From positions 1 to 40,693 of the forward strand of contig JAGAHX010000032.1 in the NCBI GenBank assembly GCA_017626845.1: a stretch of DNA of 40,693 nucleotides, written 5' to 3'. Below the pieces are notes generated by a model. The model worked only from the letters and a program-made list of their open reading frames with translations, made no database searches and was not told the origin of the DNA. The translations under genes and the position numbers were made by a program. The stretch is from Bacillota bacterium (lineage in GTDB: Bacteria > Bacillota > Clostridia > Peptostreptococcales > Anaerovoracaceae). Below are positions 15,586-23,235 of this stretch, piece after piece. The first letter of the stretch is position 1; the number at the start of each line of letters is the position of its first letter.

Positions 15586-16371
15586 ATGAACATACTCATC
15601 AGCAACGACGACGGCGTTTTCAAATACGGACTGAAGGTCCTGGCAAACGCGCTGGCTTCCATGGAAGACGTCAACGTATACGTGTTTGCTCCGTCGCAGG
15701 AGCGCTCCTGCGCGGGTCACGGGCTGTTTCTGCACGAGGAACAGGTGGTGACCCCGTACAGCACCAAGGGCTTCGACCGTGTCGAGGGCGTCTGGGCCTG
15801 CAGCGGCACGCCGGCGGACTGCGTCAAGACCGGCATCTCGATCCTGCGCACGAAGGGCATTCCCATCGACATGGTCTGCACCGGGGTCAACCACGGCTCC
15901 AACCTGGGCCGGGACATCCACTATTCGGGCACCATCTCCGCGGCCATGGAGGGCCTTTTCCTCGGCGTGCCGTCCATCGCCTTTAGCCTATGCAGCCACG
16001 AAGCCCTGCATTTCGAGGCGTTTCCGTCCCTCACTCCCCAGGTCGTAAAGGCGGCGAAGGGGAACGTTCCCAGAGATACGATCATTTCGGTCAACGTGCC
16101 GGACATCCCGGCGGAGCAGCTCAAGGGGGTCAAAGTCTGCCCCATCGGTCCGAGGGACTACACCGACGGCATCGAATTCGTCCGCAAGGAGGGAGACAGC
16201 GAAGTCTGGCTCTACGTCTCCAAGCCCACCTACCGGGAAGATCCCGACCCGGATTGGGACGTAACGGCCTGGCAGGAAGGCTGGGTCACCATTACACCGG
16301 TGCAGATGATGCACGAGAACGCGAAGATGTTGGATCTGGTGCGCAGCTGGGGCATATCCCTTGAAAAGTGA
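15586..16371 (+). CDS. surE: 5'/3'-nucleotidase SurE
   Basis: SurE removes phosphate from nucleoside monophosphates and is tied to stationary-phase survival in other bacteria. This 261-residue protein opens with the metal-binding ISNDDG (D8/D9 pair) and has APSQERSCAGHG, the nucleotidase Ser/Asn region SGTPADCVKTG, and GVNHGSNLGRDIHYSGTISAAMEG, all diagnostic. Length is typical (about 250-260). ATG 15586 is chosen because AAAGGGAAAAAGG precedes it; the upstream in-frame ATG at 15550 lies within the promoter region. It is divergent from the repair operon and shares the LexA-type box region. The thlA promoter lies in its last codons. Confidence 0.93.
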   Translation: MNILISNDDGVFKYGLKVLANALASMEDVNVYVFAPSQERSCAGHGLFLHEEQVVTPYSTKGFDRVEGVWACSGTPADCVKTGISILRTKGIPIDMVCTGVNHGSNLGRDIHYSGTISAAMEGLFLGVPSIAFSLCSHEALHFEAFPSLTPQVVKAAKGNVPRDTIISVNVPDIPAEQLKGVKVCPIGPRDYTDGIEFVRKEGDSEVWLYVSKPTYREDPDPDWDVTAWQEGWVTITPVQMMHENAKMLDLVRSWGISLEK

Positions 16372-16389
16372 ACCTTTTCGGTATACAAT
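16361..16389 (+). promoter_or_regulatory. thlA promoter
   Basis: TTGAAA (16361-16366), a 17-nt spacer and TACAAT (16384-16389). The -35 is inside the last codons of surE. A small CCGCA-TTA-TGCGG hairpin (16411-16423) lies in the leader before the AGGAGG site. Confidence 0.6.
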
Positions 16390-16454
16390 ATTAAATTGGT
16401 TATAACTTACCCGCATTATGCGGAACTATTCACATATCTAGGAGGATAAAACAC

Positions 16455-17633
16455 ATGAGAGAAGTAGTAATCGCCAGCGCAGCCAGAACACCCATCGGCA
16501 GCTTCGGCGGCACCCTGAAGAACACCCCCGCCGTCACCCTTGGTAAGACTGCTGTCGAAGAGGCTGTTAAGAGAGCTGGCATCAAGCCCGAACAGGTCGA
16601 CGAGCTCGTATTCGGCTGCGTACTGCAGGCTGGCCTGGGTCAGAACGTCGCACGTCAGGTCTCCCTGGCTGCAGGACTCCCCATCGAGACTCCCGCTATG
16701 ACCATCAACAAGGTCTGCGGTTCCGGTCTCCGCAGCGTTGGTCTGGCTGCTCAGATCATCAAGGCTGGCGATGCCGACATCGTCATAGCCGGCGGTACCG
16801 AATCCATGTCCATGGCTCCCTATGCGATGCCCGCTGCACGCTGGGGTGCAAGAATGTTTGACGCCAAGATGGTCGACGTTATGGTAAACGATGGTCTGTG
16901 GGATGCTTTCAACCAGTATCACATGGGCGTCACCGCTGAGAACGTTGCCGATCAGTGGGGCATCACCAGAGAAGAACTGGACGAATTCGCTCTGAAGTCC
17001 CAGCAGAAGGCAGAAGCTGCCATCAAGGCCGGCAAGTTCAAGGACGAGATCGTTCCCGTGGTCATCCCCCAGAAGAAGGGCGACCCCATCGTGTTCGACA
17101 CCGACGAATTCCCCAAGTTCGGCGCTTCCCTCGAGAAGATGGCCAAGCTGAAGCCCGCCTTCAAGAAGGACGGCAAGGTTACCGCAGCTAACGCTTCCGG
17201 CATCAACGACTCCGCTGCTGCTCTGGTCGTCATGAGCGCAGAAAAGGCCGCAGAGCTGGGCATCACCCCGCTGTGCAAGATCGTTTCCTATGCTTCCGCA
17301 GGCGTAGATCCCTCCATCATGGGCGTAGGCCCCATCCCCGCTTCCAAGAAGGCGCTGGAGAAGGCCGGTCTGACCGTAGACGACATCGATCTGTTCGAAG
17401 CCAACGAAGCGTTCGCCGCTCAGTCTGTCGCAGTCGGCAGAGAACTGCAGATCCCCGAAGAGAAGCTGAACGTCAACGGCGGCGCCATCGCTCTGGGTCA
17501 CCCCATCGGCGCATCCGGCGCTCGCATCCTCATCACCCTCATCTACGAGATGAAGAAGAGAGGCTGCAAGCACGGTCTGGCGACCCTGTGCATCGGCGGC
17601 GGCATGGGCACTGCCATGATCGTCGAGATGTAA
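16455..17633 (+). CDS. thlA: Acetyl-CoA acetyltransferase (thiolase)
   Basis: Thiolase condenses two acetyl-CoA to acetoacetyl-CoA, the entry to butyrate formation, or runs in reverse. The 392-residue length is standard. Catalytic residues are visible: C88 in NKVCGSG (acyl carrier), H349 in [10 protein letters not shown] and C379 in CIGGGMG. NEAFAAQ supplies the Asn-Glu oxyanion region. It has its own promoter and TAGGAGG ribosome site. Codon choice differs from neighbours, with more GCT, GGT and GTT and a restricted set of codons, the pattern of a highly expressed gene. No other butyrate-pathway gene is adjacent. A hairpin (17642-17660) and a terminator (17679-17711) follow. Confidence 0.95.
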   Translation: MREVVIASAARTPIGSFGGTLKNTPAVTLGKTAVEEAVKRAGIKPEQVDELVFGCVLQAGLGQNVARQVSLAAGLPIETPAMTINKVCGSGLRSVGLAAQIIKAGDADIVIAGGTESMSMAPYAMPAARWGARMFDAKMVDVMVNDGLWDAFNQYHMGVTAENVADQWGITREELDEFALKSQQKAEAAIKAGKFKDEIVPVVIPQKKGDPIVFDTDEFPKFGASLEKMAKLKPAFKKDGKVTAANASGINDSAAALVVMSAEKAAELGITPLCKIVSYASAGVDPSIMGVGPIPASKKALEKAGLTVDDIDLFEANEAFAAQSVAVGRELQIPEEKLNVNGGAIALGHPIGASGARILITLIYEMKKRGCKHGLATLCIGGGMGTAMIVEM

Positions 17634-17641
17634 ATAATACA

Positions 17642-17660
17642 CATGGGGACAGTCCCCATG
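17642..17660. repeat. GGGGACAG-type palindrome after thlA
   Basis: CATGGGGA-CAG-TCCCCATG is a perfect 8-bp inverted repeat 8 bp after the thlA stop. Its GGGGACAG core is shared with the larger palindromes at 19854-19909 and 34071-34131. Confidence 0.55.
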
Positions 17661-17678
17661 GGACATTTGCAATCGAAA

Positions 17679-17711
17679 AGCGGACCGCGCGAGCGGCCCG
17701 CTATTTCTTTT
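17679..17711 (+). terminator. thlA terminator
   Basis: AGCGG-A-CCGC pairs with GCGG-C-CCGCT across a GCGA tetraloop (17679-17702, one mismatch) and is followed by ATTTCTTTT. Confidence 0.75.
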
Positions 17712-17782
17712 CCGCACGATGCACGAGTTATTTAAGAATTTAACAAATAGACTTAAAGAGTTTTTGATTTTCTGCGATCGTA

Positions 17783-17811
17783 TTGAATAGTTTGCTTCTT
17801 CTGTATATGAT
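17783..17811 (+). promoter_or_regulatory. Promoter of the Lrp-type regulator / LysE operon
   Basis: TTGAAT (17783-17788), a 17-nt spacer and TATGAT (17806-17811) in an AT-rich stretch. The short distance to the ATG at 17836 fits autoregulation by the Lrp protein, but no operator was identified. Confidence 0.6.
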
Positions 17812-17835
17812 TTCTTAAAAAGATAAGAGGGCAAA

Positions 17836-18276
17836 ATGGACGATATCGATGTCAAGATCCTGGAAGAACTGAAGAAAAACGGGCGGGCGACCGCATCCGA
17901 CGTCAGCAAGGCGATCTCGCTGTCGGTTCCCGCGACGGCGGAACGCATCCGCAAGATGGAACGCAGCGGCATCATCGAAGGATATCTGGTGAAGGTGAAC
18001 CGGAAGGCGTTGGGCTATAAACTGCTCGTGTTTATCCTGGTCACGCTGGACACGACGGAGAACATCAACCGCTTCCGGGCGGACGTCGTGCGCAGCAGGC
18101 ACGTTCTGGAATGTCATCATGTGGCGGGGCAGAGCGACTACCTGCTGAAGGTGCTCGTCGCCGATACGGACGAACTGGAATCGTTCATTTCCGATTTCCT
18201 GAAGGGGATCCCGGGCGTGGTCACGACAACGACGATCATCAACCTGACGACCCTGAAAGAAGAGATCAACGTTTAA
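17836..18276 (+). CDS. Lrp/AsnC family transcriptional regulator
   Basis: This 146-residue protein has the Lrp plan: an N-terminal winged helix-turn-helix (DDIDVKILEELKKNGRAT...SVPATAERIRKME, residues about 2-45) and a C-terminal RAM/ligand-binding domain (GYKLLVFILVTLD through CHHVAGQSDYLLKVLVAD). Such proteins sense amino acids and control their metabolism or transport. GAGGG precedes the ATG. It is 9 bp upstream of a LysE-type exporter, so it probably controls that exporter in response to the exported amino acid. That link is inference from gene order, and the ligand is unknown. Confidence 0.92.
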   Translation: MDDIDVKILEELKKNGRATASDVSKAISLSVPATAERIRKMERSGIIEGYLVKVNRKALGYKLLVFILVTLDTTENINRFRADVVRSRHVLECHHVAGQSDYLLKVLVADTDELESFISDFLKGIPGVVTTTTIINLTTLKEEINV

Positions 18277-18285
18277 GGAGAAGAA

Positions 18286-18903
18286 ATGATCCAACGGTAT
18301 TTCAGCGGTCTGCGGTTCGGCATGCTGCTGCAGATCGCCATCGGTCCGATGTGCCTGATGGTGTTCAATACGGCGAAAAACGCGGGGTTCTGGGTGGCGA
18401 TGTCGCTCGTGCTGGCAGTCGCCCTGGTCGACGCGTTCTACATCGCGCTGGCGAGCATAGGCGTCAGCAAGATCATGGAGAAAGAGAGCGTCAAAAAGGT
18501 CTTCAAAGTCGTCGGCGCGCTCGTTCTGATCCTCTTCGGGCTGAATATCATCCTGGGCGTGTTCGGGGTCAATCTGATCCCGGGGCTGAATCTCAAGCCC
18601 ACGTCGTCCAGCGTCTTTCTCCAGGGCCTCGTGCTGACCCTGTCCAACCCCCTGACCATCGCGTTCTGGGGCAGCGTGCTGACGACAAAGATCATCGAGG
18701 AGGAATTCGGTAAAAAAGAACTGCTGGTGTTCTCGTGCGGCCTCGTTTCCGCGACGCTGCTGTTCATGACGTTCGTCGCGATCCTCGGCACGGTCCTTTC
18801 GACCTTCCTCTCGGCGGCCGTTGCCAACGTTCTGAACGTGTGCGTCGGCGCGCTGATCGTGTTCTTCGGGCTGAAAATGCTGCTGAAAAAAGAAAAAGAA
18901 TGA
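18286..18903 (+). CDS. LysE/RhtB-family amino-acid exporter
   Basis: This 205-residue protein has about six hydrophobic spans and the family's early LQIAIGPMCLMVF (the GP motif after the first helix), an Asp-containing helix 2 (VALVDAFYIALASIG) and LTLSNPLTIAFW (SNP motif). The LysE/RhtB family exports basic or small neutral amino acids and related compounds. The gene directly follows an Lrp-type regulator with AGGAG before its ATG, the standard pairing for substrate-induced export. It ends with KKEKE and a terminator that reaches into the 3' end of the opposing transporter gene. The exact substrate cannot be read from sequence. Confidence 0.9.
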   Translation: MIQRYFSGLRFGMLLQIAIGPMCLMVFNTAKNAGFWVAMSLVLAVALVDAFYIALASIGVSKIMEKESVKKVFKVVGALVLILFGLNIILGVFGVNLIPGLNLKPTSSSVFLQGLVLTLSNPLTIAFWGSVLTTKIIEEEFGKKELLVFSCGLVSATLLFMTFVAILGTVLSTFLSAAVANVLNVCVGALIVFFGLKMLLKKEKE

Positions 18904-18920
18904 GGACGGTGGAACCGTCC
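18904..18920. repeat. Short GGACGGT/ACCGTCC palindrome
   Basis: GGACGGT-GGA-ACCGTCC begins at the base after the LysE stop codon. It resembles the GGGGAC/GTCCCC ends of the other palindromes in the window and may be a degenerate copy. Confidence 0.4.
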
Positions 18921-18932
18921 CCACGTATGCTG

Positions 18933-18962
18933 CCGGCAGGTCATTCTGCCGGTTTTGTTTTG
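18933..18962 (+). terminator. Terminator of the Lrp-LysE operon
   Basis: CCGGCAG-GTCATT-CTGCCGG (18933-18952) is followed by TTTTGTTTTG. The hairpin extends into the last codons of the convergent EamA gene. Confidence 0.8.
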
Positions 18963-19816
18963 ACGGAATAGAGGAGGATGCCTGCCAGGACGAGCAGTCC
19001 TCCCAGGATGGCCTTCGCGGATAGCACCTCGTGCAGGAAGACGACGCCGAGCACGCTGGCGACCAGCGGGTTGAGCGCGCACAGCAGGCCGGCCGTTTCC
19101 GCCAACGTGCCGCTCTGCGCTACGGGCTGCAGCGTGAAGCCGAAGCCGCTGCACACGATGGCGAGGGTCAGGATCGAGGCCCAGGACGCCGCGTTCTGCG
19201 GCAGGTGGGGCGATTCGAACAGGAAAGAGGCTGCCAGGCTCAGCACGCCGACGGCTCCGACCTGCAGGATGCCTGCTGAGAAGGAATCGATGCCGCTGTG
19301 GGACAGCCGGTCCGTCGCGATGATGGTGAACGCGTAGAAAAGTGCAGAGGCGAGCGCCAAAACGATGCCGATGGCGGGGCCGGTGCTGCCTGCCAGGGTC
19401 AAAAGCGCGACCCCTGCCAGGCAGATCAGGGAGGCGGCGACGGCTTTCTTCTCGGGCACGCGGCGCAGCAGGATCGCCTGCAGGAAAGGCACGATGACGA
19501 TCGCGGTGTTCTGCAGGAATGCCACGGCGCTGGTCGGCGCATAGCGAAGCGACGCCAGCTCTGTTGCCATGGTCAAAAAGAACAGCGCACCCATGATAAA
19601 GCCCGCCCGGATCTCTGCCCGCCGGGCGGTTTTCAGTTGTTTATAGAAAAGCGGAATCAGGAGGGCGAAGGCGAACAGGGAGCGGAGCGCCATCAGGTTG
19701 AAGACGTCCATGTCCGCCAGCACGATCTTGGAAAAGAGCATGCTGGTCGCCCGGGCGGAGATGACCGCCGCCAGGAGAATTTCCGATTGTCTTTGCGTAA
19801 GTCCGGTCTTTGCCAT
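18941..19816 (-). CDS. EamA/DMT family transporter
   Basis: This 291-residue protein has about ten hydrophobic helices and the internal duplication of the drug/metabolite transporter superfamily (two EamA halves, about residues 10-140 and 150-285). Typical elements are LMALRSLFAFALLIPLF, the end of half one LRRVPEKKAVAASLICLAGVALL, and in half two LNPLVASVLGVVFLHEVLSAKAILGGLLVLAGILL. The start is placed at 19816 (MAKTGLTQRQ), after AAAGGG; longer frames enter the palindrome at 19854-19909. A -10-like TATACT lies at 19843-19838 on the minus strand. Substrate unknown; many relatives export metabolites or amino acids. Confidence 0.9.
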   Translation of the reverse strand: MAKTGLTQRQSEILLAAVISARATSMLFSKIVLADMDVFNLMALRSLFAFALLIPLFYKQLKTARRAEIRAGFIMGALFFLTMATELASLRYAPTSAVAFLQNTAIVIVPFLQAILLRRVPEKKAVAASLICLAGVALLTLAGSTGPAIGIVLALASALFYAFTIIATDRLSHSGIDSFSAGILQVGAVGVLSLAASFLFESPHLPQNAASWASILTLAIVCSGFGFTLQPVAQSGTLAETAGLLCALNPLVASVLGVVFLHEVLSAKAILGGLLVLAGILLYSVKTKPAE

Positions 19817-19853
19817 GTTGTTACCCTTTCGTTTTGAGTATAGCACGATGCAG

Positions 19854-19909
19854 CACAGGGGGACAGGTACATTGTATTTTCGCAGCACGATGGACCTGTC
19901 CCTTTGTGT
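19854..19909. repeat. GGGGACAG-type palindromic element in a divergent promoter region
   Basis: An imperfect inverted repeat with an arm starting CACAGGGGGACAGGT and the opposite arm ACCTGTCCCTTTGTG, extended by a CATTGT/ACGATG pair. Mismatches are mostly G-U compatible. The left arm, 19854-19875, is identical to 34073-34094. It lies between the EamA start and the coaBC promoter. Confidence 0.75.
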
Positions 19910-19930
19910 CGTGCGGTTAGTTCCCGTTTA

Positions 19931-19939
19931 TGGTACAAT
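19931..19939 (+). promoter_or_regulatory. Extended -10 promoter of coaBC
   Basis: TGG-TACAAT is an extended -10 (TGN plus hexamer). No good -35 lies 17 nt upstream, as expected for this promoter type. The message would have a leader of about 40 nt with a GGAGG site. Confidence 0.5.
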
Positions 19940-19984
19940 GATAAAAACTCAATTCATTCAGACTTTGCGAGGAGGAATTCTCCC

Positions 19985-21166
19985 ATGGAATCGAAATGCA
20001 TACTGGTCGGCGTATCCGGCGGGATCGCCGCTTATAAATCCTGCGAACTGGTGTCGCGTCTGAAGAAGGCCGGACATGACGTACATGTTTTGATGACCGC
20101 AGCAGCGGAAAAATTCGTCGGACCCCTGACGTTCCAGACCCTGTCCGGCAACCGGGTCGTAACGGATCTGTTCTCCCTGGACGAGAGTCCGGAGGTGCAC
20201 CACATTGCGCTGGCGAAGAAGGCGGACGTGTTCGTCATCGCCCCGGCGACGGCGAATATCATCGCAAAGGCAGCGAACGGCATCGCAGACGATATGCTTA
20301 CGTCCACCTTCCTGGCGGCCACCTGCCCGAAGCTGGTCGTGCCCGCCATGAACACCCACATGCTGGAGAACCCCGCCACCCAGGCGAACCTCGAGACTCT
20401 GCGGGCGCGGGGCATGCACATCCTGGAGAGCGCCAGCGGCTACCTGGCCTGCGGCGACACCGGAAAAGGCCGCATGCCCGAGGCATCGGTCATTTACGAT
20501 GCAGTCTGCAGTTTAATGGAACACGACCGCTGGCTTGCCGGCAAAAAGATCGTCGTTACGGCGGGGCCCACCCGGGAGAGCCTGGATCCGGTGCGCTTCC
20601 TGACGAACCACTCCAGCGGCAAGATGGGTTATGCGCTGGCACGGGCGGCGAGAGACCTCGGTGCAAGCGTGACCCTTGTCACGGGTCACACCAATCTGGA
20701 ACCCCCGGTGAACGTGGAAGTCGTAACAGTCGAAAGCGCCGGCGACATGGCAGATGCTGTTTTATCGCGATTTGGCGATGCGGATGCGGCCATCATGGCG
20801 GCGGCTGTCGCGGACTATAAGCCGGCGGATTATTCGAATCAGAAGATCAAGAAGAAGGACGGCGACTTGGCGCTGCCGCTGGCCCGCACCGTGGATATCC
20901 TGAAGACCTGCGGCGAGCGGAAAAAGGAAGGGCAGAAGCTGATCGGCTTCGCCATGGAGACCCAGGATCTGCTGAAGAATGCGCGGGCGAAACTGGAGAA
21001 GAAGAACGCGGACTTTATCGTCGCCAACACGCTGACGGAAGCCGGCGCGGGCTTCGGCGTGGATACCAACCACGTGACGATCCTCAGCCGGGACGGCGAG
21101 CACGATCTGGGCCAGCTGTCCAAAGACGAGACGGCCCGCCGCATCCTGGAGTTCTGCCTGAGATAG
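19985..21166 (+). CDS. coaBC: Bifunctional phosphopantothenoylcysteine decarboxylase / phosphopantothenate-cysteine ligase
   Basis: CoaBC carries out two steps of coenzyme A synthesis: CoaB joins cysteine to 4'-phosphopantothenate and CoaC (FMN) decarboxylates the product. The 393-residue protein has the CoaC half at about 1-185, with GVSGGIAAYK, the FMN-binding APATANIIAKAANGIADD, PAMNTHM and the catalytic Cys in GYLACGDTGKGRMPE. The CoaB half follows from about 190, with VTAGPTRESLDPVRFLTNHSSG, AAVADYKP and the Lys-rich NQKIKKKDG. ATG 19985 follows GAGGAGG; an upstream in-frame start would lie ahead of the promoter. DUF4230 follows after 9 bp in the same operon. Confidence 0.95.
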   Translation: MESKCILVGVSGGIAAYKSCELVSRLKKAGHDVHVLMTAAAEKFVGPLTFQTLSGNRVVTDLFSLDESPEVHHIALAKKADVFVIAPATANIIAKAANGIADDMLTSTFLAATCPKLVVPAMNTHMLENPATQANLETLRARGMHILESASGYLACGDTGKGRMPEASVIYDAVCSLMEHDRWLAGKKIVVTAGPTRESLDPVRFLTNHSSGKMGYALARAARDLGASVTLVTGHTNLEPPVNVEVVTVESAGDMADAVLSRFGDADAAIMAAAVADYKPADYSNQKIKKKDGDLALPLARTVDILKTCGERKKEGQKLIGFAMETQDLLKNARAKLEKKNADFIVANTLTEAGAGFGVDTNHVTILSRDGEHDLGQLSKDETARRILEFCLR

Positions 21167-21175
21167 GAGGCTGGA

Positions 21176-21868
21176 ATGAGAGATAAGGGGAATGGCATTA
21201 AGACGATCCTGAGTGCTTTTCTGATCACCCTGGTGGTGATCGGCGGCATCGTTTTAGGCGTGCGCCACAGCATTGCGAAAGCCCACGAAGAAGGGTACCA
21301 GCAGGCGCTGGAAGACGCGGGCATCGCACCCGTAACGGTGGATCTGGGAGATGGCGGCACGCTGGAGTCCGGGACGCTGCTCACCGCCGTGCAATCCGCG
21401 AAGGAGCTGATCGCCTACAAATACCACTACGAATCCGTGGCGGATTACCAGAAGGAAAAGAAGTTCTTCGGCACCGGCATCTCCGTGCCCTTTACGCAGG
21501 ACCGCTCGATCTTCGCGTATCGCGGGCAGATCAGCGCAGGGGTAGATCTGAAGGACCTGCAGATCTCCGTGGACAACCAGAAGCAGGAGATCTCGGTCTT
21601 CCTGCCGCAGCCCGCCGTGCTGGCCCACGAGTTCGAGATCGACAGCTTCCGCATCTACGACCTGAAGAATTCCGTCTTTACGACCTCGAAGCTGGAGGAC
21701 TACGCAGGACTGGAATCCGCCCTCAAGCAGATCCAGGAAGACCGAATCGCAGGGGACGAGGAATTCTGGGGCGACGTCCGCAGTAACACCGAGCTGGTCT
21801 TAAAGGACATCCTCACCATGACCGGCAAGATCGACGGATACACCGTGGTCTTTTCCTGGGTGAATTAA
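21176..21868 (+). CDS. DUF4230 domain membrane-anchored protein
   Basis: This 230-residue protein has an N-terminal signal anchor (ILSAFLITLVVIGGIVLGV, about residues 11-29) and an extracytoplasmic domain matching DUF4230: LLTAVQSAKELIAYKYHYESV, then a beta-rich segment FAYRGQISAGVDLKDLQISV and IDSFRIYDLKNSVFTT. The family's role is unknown. AGGAGG precedes the ATG and the gene is the last of the coaBC operon, ending at a strong terminator. There is no evident functional link with coenzyme A synthesis. Confidence 0.85.
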   Translation: MRDKGNGIKTILSAFLITLVVIGGIVLGVRHSIAKAHEEGYQQALEDAGIAPVTVDLGDGGTLESGTLLTAVQSAKELIAYKYHYESVADYQKEKKFFGTGISVPFTQDRSIFAYRGQISAGVDLKDLQISVDNQKQEISVFLPQPAVLAHEFEIDSFRIYDLKNSVFTTSKLEDYAGLESALKQIQEDRIAGDEEFWGDVRSNTELVLKDILTMTGKIDGYTVVFSWVN

Positions 21869-21902
21869 GAAATGCAAACGGGGCCCATCCTCGTAAATTT
21901 GG

Positions 21903-21929
21903 AAGCCGGCGCGCCAAACGCCGGCTTTT
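21903..21929 (+). terminator. Terminator of the coaBC operon
   Basis: AAGCCGGCG-CGCCAAA-CGCCGGCTT is a perfect 9-bp stem followed by TT. The following promoter -10 begins only 5 bp later. Confidence 0.8.
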
Positions 21930-21933
21930 GCAG

Positions 21934-21949
21934 TATAATAGTACTGTTA
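21934..21949 (+). promoter_or_regulatory. Consensus -10 next to the start codon (possible leaderless start)
   Basis: TATAAT (21934-21939) lies 9 nt before ATG 21949. The intervening bases carry no Shine-Dalgarno sequence, and the preceding terminator stem leaves no obvious -35. Confidence 0.5.
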
Positions 21950-23130
21950 TGGAACTTTTAAAGAGATTCAACGATCCGGCGAGAACGGACCGCTACAACA
22001 ATAAAAAGCATCACTGGCCCCAGGGCTCGATCACGGTCTTTGCCATCGCCTGCTGTCTTTACACCTGCGTGCGGATCGGCTATGCCATTGAACAGATCTT
22101 CGGGGTCAACCCCGGCGCCGAACTCAGCGCCATCGCCATCGTGCTGGCCTTCTTCCAGCGCTTCTCCACGGACGCGCAGCTGGATTCCAAGATCTACCGC
22201 ACGGGGGTGCGGATCTCCGGCATCGCGGTGGGCATGCTGATGTACGGCACCCCCATGATCGTCCTGAGCGACCTCATCTATCTGGCACTGCATCACTTTG
22301 TCACCGCGCCCCATTTCCGGGCCTGGATGATCCTCATCGGCATCCTTTTCGGCCTCTGCGTCGTCATCAACGGCACGATCCACGCCACCCATCCGGTGGT
22401 CGTCCATTACGAAGTTACCGCCGGGAACGGCGCTTTGCCGCAGTCCGCAAAACCCTACCGCATCGTGCAGCTTTCCGACCTGCACATCGGTGCGATCGTA
22501 GGCGAACGCCTCATCCGGCGCATCGTGGCGGAAACGGAGGCGCTGCATCCGGACCTGATCGTCTTTACTGGTGACCAATTCAACCACAGCTACGTGGACG
22601 AATGCCGGGATGAGCACGAGGTCGCCGCAATCCTGAACCGGCTGCACGCGAAAGACGGCAAATGGGCGGTCCTGGGCAACCACGATCCCGAGCCGGACGA
22701 TGCTGCGCTGGCGGAATTCTACGAGGAAGCCGGCATTTCGCCGCTGGATAACGGCTGCGTGGTGCTGGACGGGTTCAATCTGGTGGGCCGCACCGGCGTC
22801 GTGGCGGACGGCGACAGGCGGGTGCCGCTGCAGAAGCTGCTGACCCTGGCAGACTCCGCCAAACCCACCGTCGTGCTGGACCACGACCCCATGGGCATCG
22901 CGCAGGCCGCGGACTGCGGGGCCGAGCTGGTGCTGGCGGGTCACAGCCACCAGGGGCAGTTCTTCCCCTACAATTTCTTCGTGGGCCGCGCCTTCCCGAA
23001 AGGCTATTTCCACGGTCTTGCCAGGACGAAAAACACGACCTCCATCGTATCCGCCGGCGCGGGCGTTTTCCAGGTGCCCCTGCGGGTGGGAACGGACAGC
23101 GAGATCGTGTGCGTAGATGTAAAACTGTAA
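21949..23130 (+). CDS. Membrane-anchored metallophosphoesterase (YkuE-like)
   Basis: This 393-residue protein has three or four hydrophobic helices in residues about 28-155, then a calcineurin-like phosphoesterase domain. The metal ligands are visible in QLSDLHIG, VFTGDQFNH, LGNHDPE, VLDHDP and AGHSHQGQ. The catalytic domain probably faces outside the membrane, as in other YkuE-type proteins, some of which act on lipid-linked substrates; the substrate here is unknown. ATG 21949 is chosen although no ribosome site is present, because TATAAT lies just upstream and longer frames start within the terminator. Transcription ends at a hairpin at 23165-23187. Confidence 0.9.
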   Translation: MELLKRFNDPARTDRYNNKKHHWPQGSITVFAIACCLYTCVRIGYAIEQIFGVNPGAELSAIAIVLAFFQRFSTDAQLDSKIYRTGVRISGIAVGMLMYGTPMIVLSDLIYLALHHFVTAPHFRAWMILIGILFGLCVVINGTIHATHPVVVHYEVTAGNGALPQSAKPYRIVQLSDLHIGAIVGERLIRRIVAETEALHPDLIVFTGDQFNHSYVDECRDEHEVAAILNRLHAKDGKWAVLGNHDPEPDDAALAEFYEEAGISPLDNGCVVLDGFNLVGRTGVVADGDRRVPLQKLLTLADSAKPTVVLDHDPMGIAQAADCGAELVLAGHSHQGQFFPYNFFVGRAFPKGYFHGLARTKNTTSIVSAGAGVFQVPLRVGTDSEIVCVDVKL

Positions 23131-23164
23131 ACGCGCGGAGATCGAACAGACAGAGATTACAAAA

Positions 23165-23196
23165 GCCGGATGCATGGCGCACCCGGCATTGTTTTT
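23165..23196 (+). terminator. Terminator of the metallophosphoesterase gene
   Basis: GCCGG-A-TGC pairs with GCA-C-CCGGC (23165-23187, one mismatch), followed by ATTGTTTTT. Confidence 0.7.
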
Positions 23197-23204
23197 CAGA
23201 AAAA

Positions 23205-23235
23205 TGTCCCAAAAAGAATCGTCCCCATTAGGACA
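23205..23235. repeat. Degenerate GTCCCC/TGTCCC palindrome
   Basis: TGTCC at 23205 and GGACA at 23231 flank an A-rich centre with an internal GTCCCC. It resembles a decayed member of the GGGGACAG palindrome family and contains the stop codon of the convergent dehydrogenase gene. Confidence 0.35.
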
